In this document: piece by piece, positions 16,254 to 23,281 of the stretch | How the letters are laid out: every line of letters starts with the position of its first letter | Position numbering within the stretch: position 1 is the first letter of the stretch | From: Micromonosporaceae bacterium KJ-029 | GTDB lineage: Bacteria > Actinomycetota > Actinomycetes > Mycobacteriales > Micromonosporaceae | Assembly (NCBI GenBank): GCA_005402585.1 | Contig: BIFP01000035.1 | Location: 62,001-126,000 of the forward strand | DNA length: 64,000 bases | Direction of reading: 5' to 3' | Made by a program: the position numbers and the translations under genes | The notes under the pieces: generated by a model | What the model saw: the letters and a program-made list of their open reading frames with translations, nothing else | What the model was told of the DNA's origin: nothing | Databases searched by the model: none

Positions 16254-17137
16254 TGCCGCTGGTACCGACCGGACAGATCGTCGCCGCAGGCCCGGTCTGT
16301 GCGTTCAACGTGATCACCCTGGAGCACGCCGAGGCGATCGTCACCGGTGCGGAGGCCGCGGGGCGGCCGGTCATCCTGCAGATCAGCGAGAACGCCGTAC
16401 GGTTCCACGGTCGACGGCTAGCGCCGATCGCCGCCGCGACCCGGGCCGTCGCCGCGGCGGCGGCAGTCGACGTGGCGCTGCACCTGGACCACGTGGTCTC
16501 CCCCGACCTGTGGGGCCAGGCACCGGAGCACGGCTTCGGCTCGGTCATGGTCGACGCGTCCCGGCTGCCCTACCAGGAGAACGTCGCGGCCACCCGGGCG
16601 GCGGTCGAGTTCACCCACGTCCACCGGCTGTGGGTCGAGGCCGAGTTGGGCACGGTCGGCGGGAAGAACGGCGAGCCGCCGCTGGACCCGCACGCCCCCG
16701 GTTCCCGTACCGATCCGGCCCAGGCGGCGTCGTACGTGGCGCAGACCGGTGTGGACGCTCTCGCCGTCGCGGTCGGCTCCAGCCACGCCATGACCACCCG
16801 CAGCGCCGTACTGGACCATGCCCTGATCGGGCAGCTGCGGGCTGCGGTCACGGTGCCGCTGGTGTTGCACGGGTCGTCCGGGGTGCCGGACGAGGAGTTG
16901 CGCCGCGCCGTCGCCGGCGGCATCGCCAAGGTAAACATCGGTACGGCGCTGAACGCCGCGTTCACCGGCAGGGTGCGCGGCGCCCTGGCCGCGCAGCCGG
17001 AGCTGGTCGACCCGCGCCGGTATCTGGCTCCGGCGCGGGAGGCGATGGCCGCAACCGTGACCCACTTCTGCCGACTCGTGGCCGGCGAGGCTGAGGCACC
17101 GGTGGTGGTGCCGGCCTCGGCCGTGACCGAATCGTGA
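16253..17137 (+). CDS. Class II (zinc) fructose/tagatose-bisphosphate aldolase
   Basis: The 294-residue product is a GatY/AgaY/FbaA-type aldolase that splits a ketose bisphosphate into dihydroxyacetone phosphate and glyceraldehyde-3-phosphate. Zinc and catalytic residues are visible: LHLDHV (catalytic Asp79 and zinc His80), VEAELGTVGG, AVGSSHAM and VLHGSSGVP (zinc histidines), and KVNIGTAL at the substrate site. The ATG at 16253 overlaps the kinase stop codon. Coupling to the kinase and isomerase supports tagatose-1,6-bisphosphate as substrate, though sequence alone does not separate the two sugars. Confidence 0.87.
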   Translation: MPLVPTGQIVAAGPVCAFNVITLEHAEAIVTGAEAAGRPVILQISENAVRFHGRRLAPIAAATRAVAAAAAVDVALHLDHVVSPDLWGQAPEHGFGSVMVDASRLPYQENVAATRAAVEFTHVHRLWVEAELGTVGGKNGEPPLDPHAPGSRTDPAQAASYVAQTGVDALAVAVGSSHAMTTRSAVLDHALIGQLRAAVTVPLVLHGSSGVPDEELRRAVAGGIAKVNIGTALNAAFTGRVRGALAAQPELVDPRRYLAPAREAMAATVTHFCRLVAGEAEAPVVVPASAVTES

Positions 17138-17147
17138 GCAGTTGGTC

Positions 17148-17176
17148 TTGACGCTCACTGGGGAGGATCGCAGAAT
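17148..17176 (+). promoter_or_regulatory. Candidate sigma70-type promoter for the ABC importer, overlapping TTGACnnnCACTG copy 2
   Basis: TTGACG at 17148-17153 and CAGAAT at 17171-17176 are separated by 17 bases. The -35 lies within TTGACGCTCACTG (17148-17160), the second copy of the motif found in the divergent region at 14254. It lies just after the aldolase stop and about 110 bases before the importer start. Confidence 0.4.
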
Positions 17177-17288
17177 CCCTGCAACAGCACGATCGTGAAA
17201 GGCTCACCGAGCAACCAGTCAGGAACGAGCAGCGGCTCGCCCGGGTCCGATCAGAGTTGTTTCCGTTCCATCCATGGTGGAGGCAGAA

Positions 17289-18521
17289 GTGAAACGGTTC
17301 CTGCGCCTGTCGGCGGGGCTCACGCTCGCCGGCATGACCTTGGCCGCCTGCGGTTTCGGTGGCAACGACGGGGCGAGCGGCGACAGCAAGACGCTGTCGC
17401 TGCTGGTCCCCAGTTACAGCAACGGCACCAAGGCGCTCTGGGAGGGCATCATCGCCGATTTCCAGGCGGAGCACTCGGACATCAAGGTCAACCTTGAGAT
17501 CCAGTCCTGGGACAACATCAACGACGTCATCCGGACCAAGGTGCAGGCCAAGGCCGCGCCGGACATCCTCAACATCGACGCGTTCTCCGGATTCGCCTCC
17601 GACGACCTGCTCTACCCCGTCCCCGAGGTCGTCTCCGCCGAGACGCTGGGCGACTTCCAGGACTCCTTCGCCCAGAACGCGTCGATCGATGGCACCATGT
17701 ACGGCCTGCCGATGATCGCCTCGGCCCGTACCCTCTTCTACAACCAGGAACTGTTCGACCAGGCCGGCGTAACCAAGCCCCCGGCGACCTGGGAGGAACT
17801 GCAGGACACGGCGCAGAAGATCAAGGCCCTCAACGCCGGTGTCTACGGCTACGGCATGCCGCTGGGCAGCGAGGAGGCCCAGGCGGAGACCTCGATCTGG
17901 GTCTTCGGCAACGGTGGCTCCTGGAACGATGGCGAGAAGATTACCGTCGACGATCCCCGCAACCTGGAAGCGGTGGAGTTCATGAAGCGGATGATCGACG
18001 CCAAGCTGACCCAGCCCGACCCTGGCGCGAGCGACCGCACGCCGATGCTGGACGTGTTCATCCAGGGCAAGATCGCCATGGCCGTCGGGCTGCCGCCCAC
18101 TGTGGGGCAGATCGCGGAGAAGAACCCGAACCTGAAGTACGGCACCACGCCGATCCCCACCCGTGACGGGCAGCCGATGACCCTCGGGGTGGCCGACCAC
18201 CTGATGGCGTTCAAGAACGACGGCAGCAAGCAGGAGGCGATCAAGGCCTTCCTGGACTTCTTCTTCAGCGCCGATGTCTACAAGAAGTTCGTCGACACGG
18301 AGGGTTTCCTGCCCACCACCAAATCCGGCGCGGAGGCGCTGAAGGACAAGAAGGAGATCGCCAGCTTCCTGCAGGTCCTGCCGGGCGCCCGGTTCTACCC
18401 GAGCACCAACCCCCGATGGGCGGCCACCCAGGGCGCCATCCAGAGCCAGATCGGCCAGATCGGGCAGGGCAAGGACGCCAAGACCGTGCTGACCGACATC
18501 CAGGACCGGGCCGACGCCTAG
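17289..18521 (+). CDS. ABC sugar importer, solute-binding lipoprotein
   Basis: I place the start at GTG 17289, behind GGAGG, giving 410 residues beginning with a lipoprotein signal (KRFLRLSAGLTLAGMTLAAC; lipobox Cys at residue 21). The mature part is a family 1 extracellular binding protein of carbohydrate transporters: SLLVPSYSNGTKALWEGII near the N-terminus, LYPVPEVV, then MYGLPMIASARTLFYNQELF. It would capture the sugar outside the membrane and deliver it to the two permeases encoded next. No ATPase gene is in the locus, so a shared MsiK-type ATPase elsewhere is probably used, as is usual in actinomycetes. Confidence 0.9.
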   Translation: MKRFLRLSAGLTLAGMTLAACGFGGNDGASGDSKTLSLLVPSYSNGTKALWEGIIADFQAEHSDIKVNLEIQSWDNINDVIRTKVQAKAAPDILNIDAFSGFASDDLLYPVPEVVSAETLGDFQDSFAQNASIDGTMYGLPMIASARTLFYNQELFDQAGVTKPPATWEELQDTAQKIKALNAGVYGYGMPLGSEEAQAETSIWVFGNGGSWNDGEKITVDDPRNLEAVEFMKRMIDAKLTQPDPGASDRTPMLDVFIQGKIAMAVGLPPTVGQIAEKNPNLKYGTTPIPTRDGQPMTLGVADHLMAFKNDGSKQEAIKAFLDFFFSADVYKKFVDTEGFLPTTKSGAEALKDKKEIASFLQVLPGARFYPSTNPRWAATQGAIQSQIGQIGQGKDAKTVLTDIQDRADA

Positions 18522-18558
18522 CGGCGTCGAGGCCGTACGAATCTCCATCGAGGACACG

Positions 18559-19485
18559 ATGAGCGAGCAGACCAGGAAGGCGCCGGTGCCGACGCGCAGG
18601 TCAGCACGACCGGCGTACCGGGAGTTGGCGACGGCCATGCCGTGGCTGCTGCCCGTGCTGATCCTGATCCTCACAGTCGTCCTGTTCCCCGCCGCCTACA
18701 TGGTGTGGACGTCCTCGCGGGACGTCTCGCAGGCCGGAGTCGACCGCGGCCCGGCGGGGCTGGACAACTACCACGCACTGCTGGACTTCCCCGCGCTGGG
18801 CAGAGTGCTTGGAAACACCGCGATCTGGGTGTTCGGCGTGGTCCTGGTGACCCTGCTGATCTCCCTGGCCCTGGCGCAGTTCCTGAATCAGGCCTTCCCC
18901 GGCAGGCGCCTGGTCCGGTTGGCGGTGATCGTGCCGTGGGCGGCCAGCGTCGTGATGACCTCGACCGTCTTCTACTACGCGCTGGACCCTTTCTACGGCA
19001 TCTTCAACCACTTCCTGGTCGACCTCGGCATCCTCGACGCCGGGTTCGGCTTCACCCGACGACCCGTGCCGGCGTTCGTGGTGTCCATGGTGGTGGCCGT
19101 CTTCGTGTCCCTTCCGTTTACCACCTACACCATCCTCGCCGGGCTGCAGATGGTGCCCCACGACGTGATCGAGGCAGCCCGGATGGACGGCGCCGGATCC
19201 GGCCACATCTACCGCAGAATCATCCTGCCCATCCTGCGGCCCGCGATCGCCGTCGCGGTTCTCATCAACATCATCAACGTCTTCAACTCCCTGCCCATCC
19301 TGCGCACGATGACCGGCAGCATTCCCGGGTACGACGCGGACACCACAACGACGCTGATCTTCAAGTACATCCAGCAGGACCGACAGGTCGACCTCGCCAG
19401 CGCGCTCAGCGTGGTGAACTTCCTGATCGTCCTCGCGGTGATCGGCATCTACCTGGCAACGCTTCGACCGATGAGAGACGAGTAG
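18559..19485 (+). CDS. ABC sugar importer permease (MalF/UgpA type)
   Basis: This 308-residue membrane protein has about six hydrophobic segments, the first at residues ~28-48 (MPWLLPVLILILTVVLFPAA). Its cytoplasmic EAA loop is EAARMDGAGSGHIYRRIILP, which docks the ATPase. The ATG follows GAGGA. It lies between the binding protein and the second permease and forms half of the membrane channel. Confidence 0.9.
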   Translation: MSEQTRKAPVPTRRSARPAYRELATAMPWLLPVLILILTVVLFPAAYMVWTSSRDVSQAGVDRGPAGLDNYHALLDFPALGRVLGNTAIWVFGVVLVTLLISLALAQFLNQAFPGRRLVRLAVIVPWAASVVMTSTVFYYALDPFYGIFNHFLVDLGILDAGFGFTRRPVPAFVVSMVVAVFVSLPFTTYTILAGLQMVPHDVIEAARMDGAGSGHIYRRIILPILRPAIAVAVLINIINVFNSLPILRTMTGSIPGYDADTTTTLIFKYIQQDRQVDLASALSVVNFLIVLAVIGIYLATLRPMRDE

Positions 19486-19487
19486 CC

Positions 19488-20387
19488 GTGGTGACGACAA
19501 CCTCAGAGACGGTCGACAGGCGGGCTAACTCGGGCAAAACCGGCGCGCGTCCAGGCAGTCGGGCCCGGGGGCGGCACTGGCTGAAGCCGGCGGCCGGTGC
19601 CGTGGTGGCGCTGGTGTTCCTGGCGCCGTACCTGGTGATGTTCATCGGATCCTTCAAGCGGCACGCGGAGATCCTGCGCATCCCCCCGACCTACCTGCCG
19701 ACCGAGTGGGTCCCGTCGAACTACGCCACAATGTGGTCCACACCGGAGACGCCACTGCCGTACAACCTCGTCTCCACCCTCGTAATCTCCGTCTGCGGGA
19801 CCCTGCTGGTGCTCGCGGTCGCCACGCCCGCCGCGTACTACACGGCGAAGCACCGGTTCCCCGGCCGTGGCGTGTTCCTGCTGCTCGTGCTGGCCACCCA
19901 GATGCTCCAGCCGACCGTGCTGGCACCGGGCCTGTTCCGGCAGTTCCTGGCGATCGGCATCGACAACACCTGGCTGGCGATGATTCTCGTCAACGCCGCC
20001 TTCAACCTCAGCTTCGCAGTGTGGATCATGCACAGCTTCTTCTCCGGCATCCCGAAGGAGATCGACGAGGCGGCGATGGTGGACGGCGCCGGCAAGCTGC
20101 AGACACTGCGGCGCGTGACGCTGCCGCTGGTGTGGCCCGGCATCGTCACCGCCATCATCTTCACCTTCGTCGCCTGCTGGAACGAGTTCGCGGCGAGCCT
20201 GGTCATCCTCACCACGGCGGAGAACCAGCCGTTGTCAGTGGCGATCACGAAGTTCGTCGGCCAGTACGACTCCGCGTGGCACTATGTTTTCGGTGTGTCA
20301 ATCGTCGGCATCGTGCCCGTGGTCATCCTCTTCGCGCTAGTCGAGAAGCGTTTGGTCGCCGGCCTGACCGCAGGAGCCGTCAAGTGA
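19488..20387 (+). CDS. ABC sugar importer permease (MalG/UgpE type)
   Basis: The 299-residue product starts at GTG 19488, three bases after the stop of the first permease (a second GTG follows directly). It has six hydrophobic segments, the typical periplasmic SFKRHAEILRIPPTYLPTEW region of MalG-type subunits, and the EAA loop EIDEAAMVDGAGKLQTLRRV. Its last codons overlap the GTG of the DeoR repressor gene. Confidence 0.9.
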   Translation: MVTTTSETVDRRANSGKTGARPGSRARGRHWLKPAAGAVVALVFLAPYLVMFIGSFKRHAEILRIPPTYLPTEWVPSNYATMWSTPETPLPYNLVSTLVISVCGTLLVLAVATPAAYYTAKHRFPGRGVFLLLVLATQMLQPTVLAPGLFRQFLAIGIDNTWLAMILVNAAFNLSFAVWIMHSFFSGIPKEIDEAAMVDGAGKLQTLRRVTLPLVWPGIVTAIIFTFVACWNEFAASLVILTTAENQPLSVAITKFVGQYDSAWHYVFGVSIVGIVPVVILFALVEKRLVAGLTAGAVK

Positions 20388-21217
20388 CCTCGACCGAGAC
20401 CACGGGGGGAGCCGCCGCAGCGGGCGGAATGGCCGACCGTTCTCGCCGGCTACAGGCGCTGCTGGAGATCCTCGCCGCGCGGGGCGGGCGGCTCTCCGTA
20501 CTCGACGCGGCCGCAGCCCTGCAGGTCTCCGAAGCGACCGTACGCCGTGACTTCACGGCCCTCGCCGAGCAAAACCTCGTCACCCGTACGCATGGCGGCA
20601 TCGTGGCCACCTCGGTCGCCTACGACCTGCCGGTGCGCTACCGCTACAGCGGCGACGACAGCGCCAAGGAACGCATCGCCGCCACCGCCGCCGCGCTCAT
20701 CGAAGCAGGCAGCGTGGTGGGGGTGAACGGAGGCACCACAACATCGGCCACCGCCCGGCACCTCGCGGCGCGGCCCGACCTGACGCAGGCCACCCACCGG
20801 CCGGCGCTGACGGTGGTGACGAACGCATTGAACATCGCCACCGAGATGGTGCTGCGGCCGTCCCTGCGTACCGTCATTCTCGGCGGGGTCGCCCTGCCCC
20901 AGTCATACGAGCTGACCGGGCCGCTGACCAGCATGGTGATGCAGTCGCTATGGCTGGACGTCCTCATCCTCGGCGTCGACGGGTTCTCCGTCGAGGGGAC
21001 CTCGTGCCACGATGAGGGCGAAGCGAGCATCGATGCGTTGATGGCCAGCCGGGCCCGCCAGGTGGTCGTCGTGGCCGGTTCGGAGAAGCTCGGTCGCCAC
21101 TCCTTCGCCAAAATCTGTGACGCGTCCGCCGTGGACACCTTGGTCACCGACACCGCCGCCGATGAGCAGGTCGTGGCGGACCTACGCGCGGCCGGCGTCA
21201 CCGTGCTCCTGACCTGA
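20384..21217 (+). CDS. DeoR-family transcriptional repressor (AgaR-like)
   Basis: This 277-residue regulator has an N-terminal winged helix (residues ~20-75; LLEILAARGGRLSVLDAAAAL, QVSEATVRRDFTALAEQNLV, then RTHGGIV) and a DeoR sugar-phosphate sensor domain with VGVNGGTTTSATARHLA, LTVVTNALNIATEM and VVVVAGSEKLG. It would bind a phosphorylated intermediate and derepress the locus. The GTG start overlaps the stop of the second permease in GTGA, so it is the last cistron of the importer operon. A 50-nt palindrome follows 14 bases after its stop. Confidence 0.88.
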   Translation: MTSTETTGGAAAAGGMADRSRRLQALLEILAARGGRLSVLDAAAALQVSEATVRRDFTALAEQNLVTRTHGGIVATSVAYDLPVRYRYSGDDSAKERIAATAAALIEAGSVVGVNGGTTTSATARHLAARPDLTQATHRPALTVVTNALNIATEMVLRPSLRTVILGGVALPQSYELTGPLTSMVMQSLWLDVLILGVDGFSVEGTSCHDEGEASIDALMASRARQVVVVAGSEKLGRHSFAKICDASAVDTLVTDTAADEQVVADLRAAGVTVLLT

Positions 21218-21231
21218 CGGCCTCCCCACCC

Positions 21232-21281
21232 GGATCTTGGTACGGAAGCGCCCCGGCCGGGGTGCTTCCGTACCAAGATCC
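21232..21281. repeat. 50-nt near-perfect palindrome, probable terminator of the GalNAc-type locus
   Basis: Arms 21232-21256 and 21257-21281 pair at every position but one (a G opposite T, a wobble in RNA), with no unpaired loop beyond GGCC at the centre. The outer 18 bases are GGATCTTGGTACGGAAGC. It directly follows the DeoR gene. The rest of 21282-21486 contains no gene that I can support. Confidence 0.8.
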
Positions 21282-21486
21282 AGGCCGTTGGGGGTTGGGC
21301 CGTGGCACGCGGCCGCAACCTGACCCACAAGAATGGTCTACACACATAGCCTCGGCGCCATACAAACCCTCCTGTGCCGTACCGCCGAGTCGCTGACGCG
21401 GCTTACCAGTGCCACGCTGATGACCGGCCACGACGTCCATCCGAGAGCAGCCATGCGGCTTCCCACTCCCCTGCTGCACCCAAGCG

Positions 21487-21522
21487 GAAAGGCCACCTCC
21501 CGAACCCGGGATGTGGCCTTTC
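21487..21522 (-). terminator. Rho-independent-type terminator of the downstream VOC gene
   Basis: GAAAGGCCAC (21487-21496) pairs with GTGGCCTTTC (21513-21522), and TCCCG/CGGGA pair inside. Read on the minus strand it ends the VOC gene whose stop is at 21546, and its symmetric CTTTC tail makes it usable in both directions. Confidence 0.75.
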
Positions 21523-21545
21523 ACCTGTGCGGCGAGCGACCGGCA

Positions 21546-22010
21546 CTAGGTTGCGTCGGTGCCGAAGCCGTCCATCGAGGCGCGTTCGTCGAGCGTCCGC
21601 AACTCCTGAAAGACGGTGATGTGCAGATCGGCCGGCGCGTCGAGACGGGCGTTGACCGACTGCCACGGTGTGGTGGTCGGCGGCGCCACCTGTGTGGCGC
21701 CCGCGGCGACCAGCCGGTCGTTGGTGGCCGCCGTATCGTCCACTTCGAACGCCACCCGGATGTGCGGTGCGACCTGTCGCCCCACCTCGACCTCGTCGAT
21801 CATCCGCTTCTGCGCCGGGTTGGCAATCTCCAGCGTGGCGCGCCCGGCGTCCAGAATCACCACGCGGGCGTCGTCGCCGCTGGAGAACGCCGCCTGCTCC
21901 GGCAAGCCAAGCACGTCGCGGTAGAACCGCACCGCCGCCTCGTAGTCGTCGGCCTCCACCACCAGCCGCAGCTGGCGTACCGGCGACGCGGGCACCTCGG
22001 ATGAGCTCAC
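21546..22010 (-). CDS. VOC (glyoxalase-like) family protein, 154 aa
   Basis: A single VOC-type module of two repeated beta-alpha-beta units: QLRLVVEADDYEAAVRFYRD and RATLEIANPAQK in the first half, HIRVAFEVDDTAATNDRLVAAGA and LDAPADLHITVFQEL in the second. Glutamates in both halves could bind a metal. It resembles lactoylglutathione lyase-like and extradiol dioxygenase-like proteins but the reaction cannot be named. The gene is monocistronic with its own terminator and is unrelated to the sugar locus on its 3' side. Confidence 0.75.
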   Translation of the reverse strand: MSSSEVPASPVRQLRLVVEADDYEAAVRFYRDVLGLPEQAAFSSGDDARVVILDAGRATLEIANPAQKRMIDEVEVGRQVAPHIRVAFEVDDTAATNDRLVAAGATQVAPPTTTPWQSVNARLDAPADLHITVFQELRTLDERASMDGFGTDAT

Positions 22011-22207
22011 TGTTGTTGATCTCCTGCCTGGCCGGTCGTCCGCAGCCCGGTCACCGGAGACGGCGGCCGGCGCGGATGAATCCCAGGGCCCAGGCTATCG
22101 GCTGCCCGGACAGGTGCGGCTGGCGCACCGCCGACGGGCTACCGGTCCCGCACCCGCTCGGAAACCGGTTGTACGGCCGCGCGCCGAGCGGGGAAGAATG
22201 CCGGCAC

Positions 22208-23224
22208 ATGAGGGAGCGACCGGCCGGGCTGCCGGAATCCGAACTGACCGCGGGCTTGATCGAGGGTTGGGGCATGGAGGTCCGCTCCGCCGAGTACCTC
22301 CCCGTCGGTGCGGGCAGCTACCACTGGTCGGTGCGGGATCAGCGGGGCACGGCCTGGTTTGTCAAGGTCGACGACCTCGGCGTCGAGGAGGTCGGGCGCG
22401 ATGAGGAGTTCGACCGGTTCGCCGCTTCGGTCGCGACGGCAATGGCGCTGCACCGGGACGCCGGGCTCGGCTTTGTCGTCGCACCGGTTCCGGCGGTGAC
22501 CGGTGTGGCGTTGTGGCGGCTCACCTCGCGGTATGCGGTTTCTGTGTTCCCGATGGTACGGGGCACCGTCGGGAGCTTCGGCGCGCACCGTCCCGAGGAC
22601 CGGACCGAGGTGATGGACCTGCTGGCCGAACTGCATCGGGCCACTCTGGCGGTCGTGGACCTGGCGCCGCGCGCCGACCTGGTGCTTCCCGGCCGGGACC
22701 GGTTGGACGCGGCCCTGCGCGACCTGGACCGGGCGTGGACCAGCGGGCCGTACGCCGAACGAACCCGAAGGCTGCTGTCGATCCATTCGGACCGCATCGA
22801 GCGGTGGCTGACCGACCTCGACCGACTGGCCGACCAGGCACGGGCCACCGGGACGGACTGGGTGCTCACCCACGGCGAGCCGCACCCCGGCAACGTCATG
22901 CGGACCCCTGACGGCTTGCGACTGCTCGACTGGAACACCGTGCAGATCGCACCGCCGGAACGCGATCTGTGGCTGCTCACCCCCGCGATCGCCAGGATGG
23001 TCGGCGAGAACCCGGGCGGTGACGTCGACGATGTCCTCGACCGCTACACCCGGGCCACCGGCCGGACCGTCAGTCCGGACGGCCTCGCACTCTATCCGTT
23101 GTGGTGGAAGCTCGCCGACATCGCGATCTTCGTTGACGAGCTGCGCCGAGCGCACGGCACCGGCGAGGACATCTCCGCGTCGTTAACCTATCTCACCGGC
23201 TATCTCGAATCCAGCGGGGATTGA
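22208..23224 (+). CDS. Aminoglycoside phosphotransferase (APH)-fold kinase
   Basis: This 338-residue protein has the APH kinase order: an N-lobe with PVGAGSYHWSVRDQRGTAWFVKVDDL (the Lys being the ATP contact), the catalytic-loop motif WVLTHGEPHPGN near residue 225 and the metal-binding LLDWNTVQ (position of DFG). From memory its N-lobe resembles spectinomycin/APH(9)-like phosphotransferases of actinomycetes, but the fold also includes homoserine, choline and N-acetylhexosamine kinases, so drug resistance is not established. The ATG at 22208 is chosen because similarity begins there; its ribosome site (GGGGAAG) is somewhat far upstream. Confidence 0.72.
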   Translation: MRERPAGLPESELTAGLIEGWGMEVRSAEYLPVGAGSYHWSVRDQRGTAWFVKVDDLGVEEVGRDEEFDRFAASVATAMALHRDAGLGFVVAPVPAVTGVALWRLTSRYAVSVFPMVRGTVGSFGAHRPEDRTEVMDLLAELHRATLAVVDLAPRADLVLPGRDRLDAALRDLDRAWTSGPYAERTRRLLSIHSDRIERWLTDLDRLADQARATGTDWVLTHGEPHPGNVMRTPDGLRLLDWNTVQIAPPERDLWLLTPAIARMVGENPGGDVDDVLDRYTRATGRTVSPDGLALYPLWWKLADIAIFVDELRRAHGTGEDISASLTYLTGYLESSGD

Positions 23225-23281
23225 CCCCGGACACGCCGGGCGCCCGGGCGACACGTCCTGGACGCGCCGCCCGGGCTGCGA

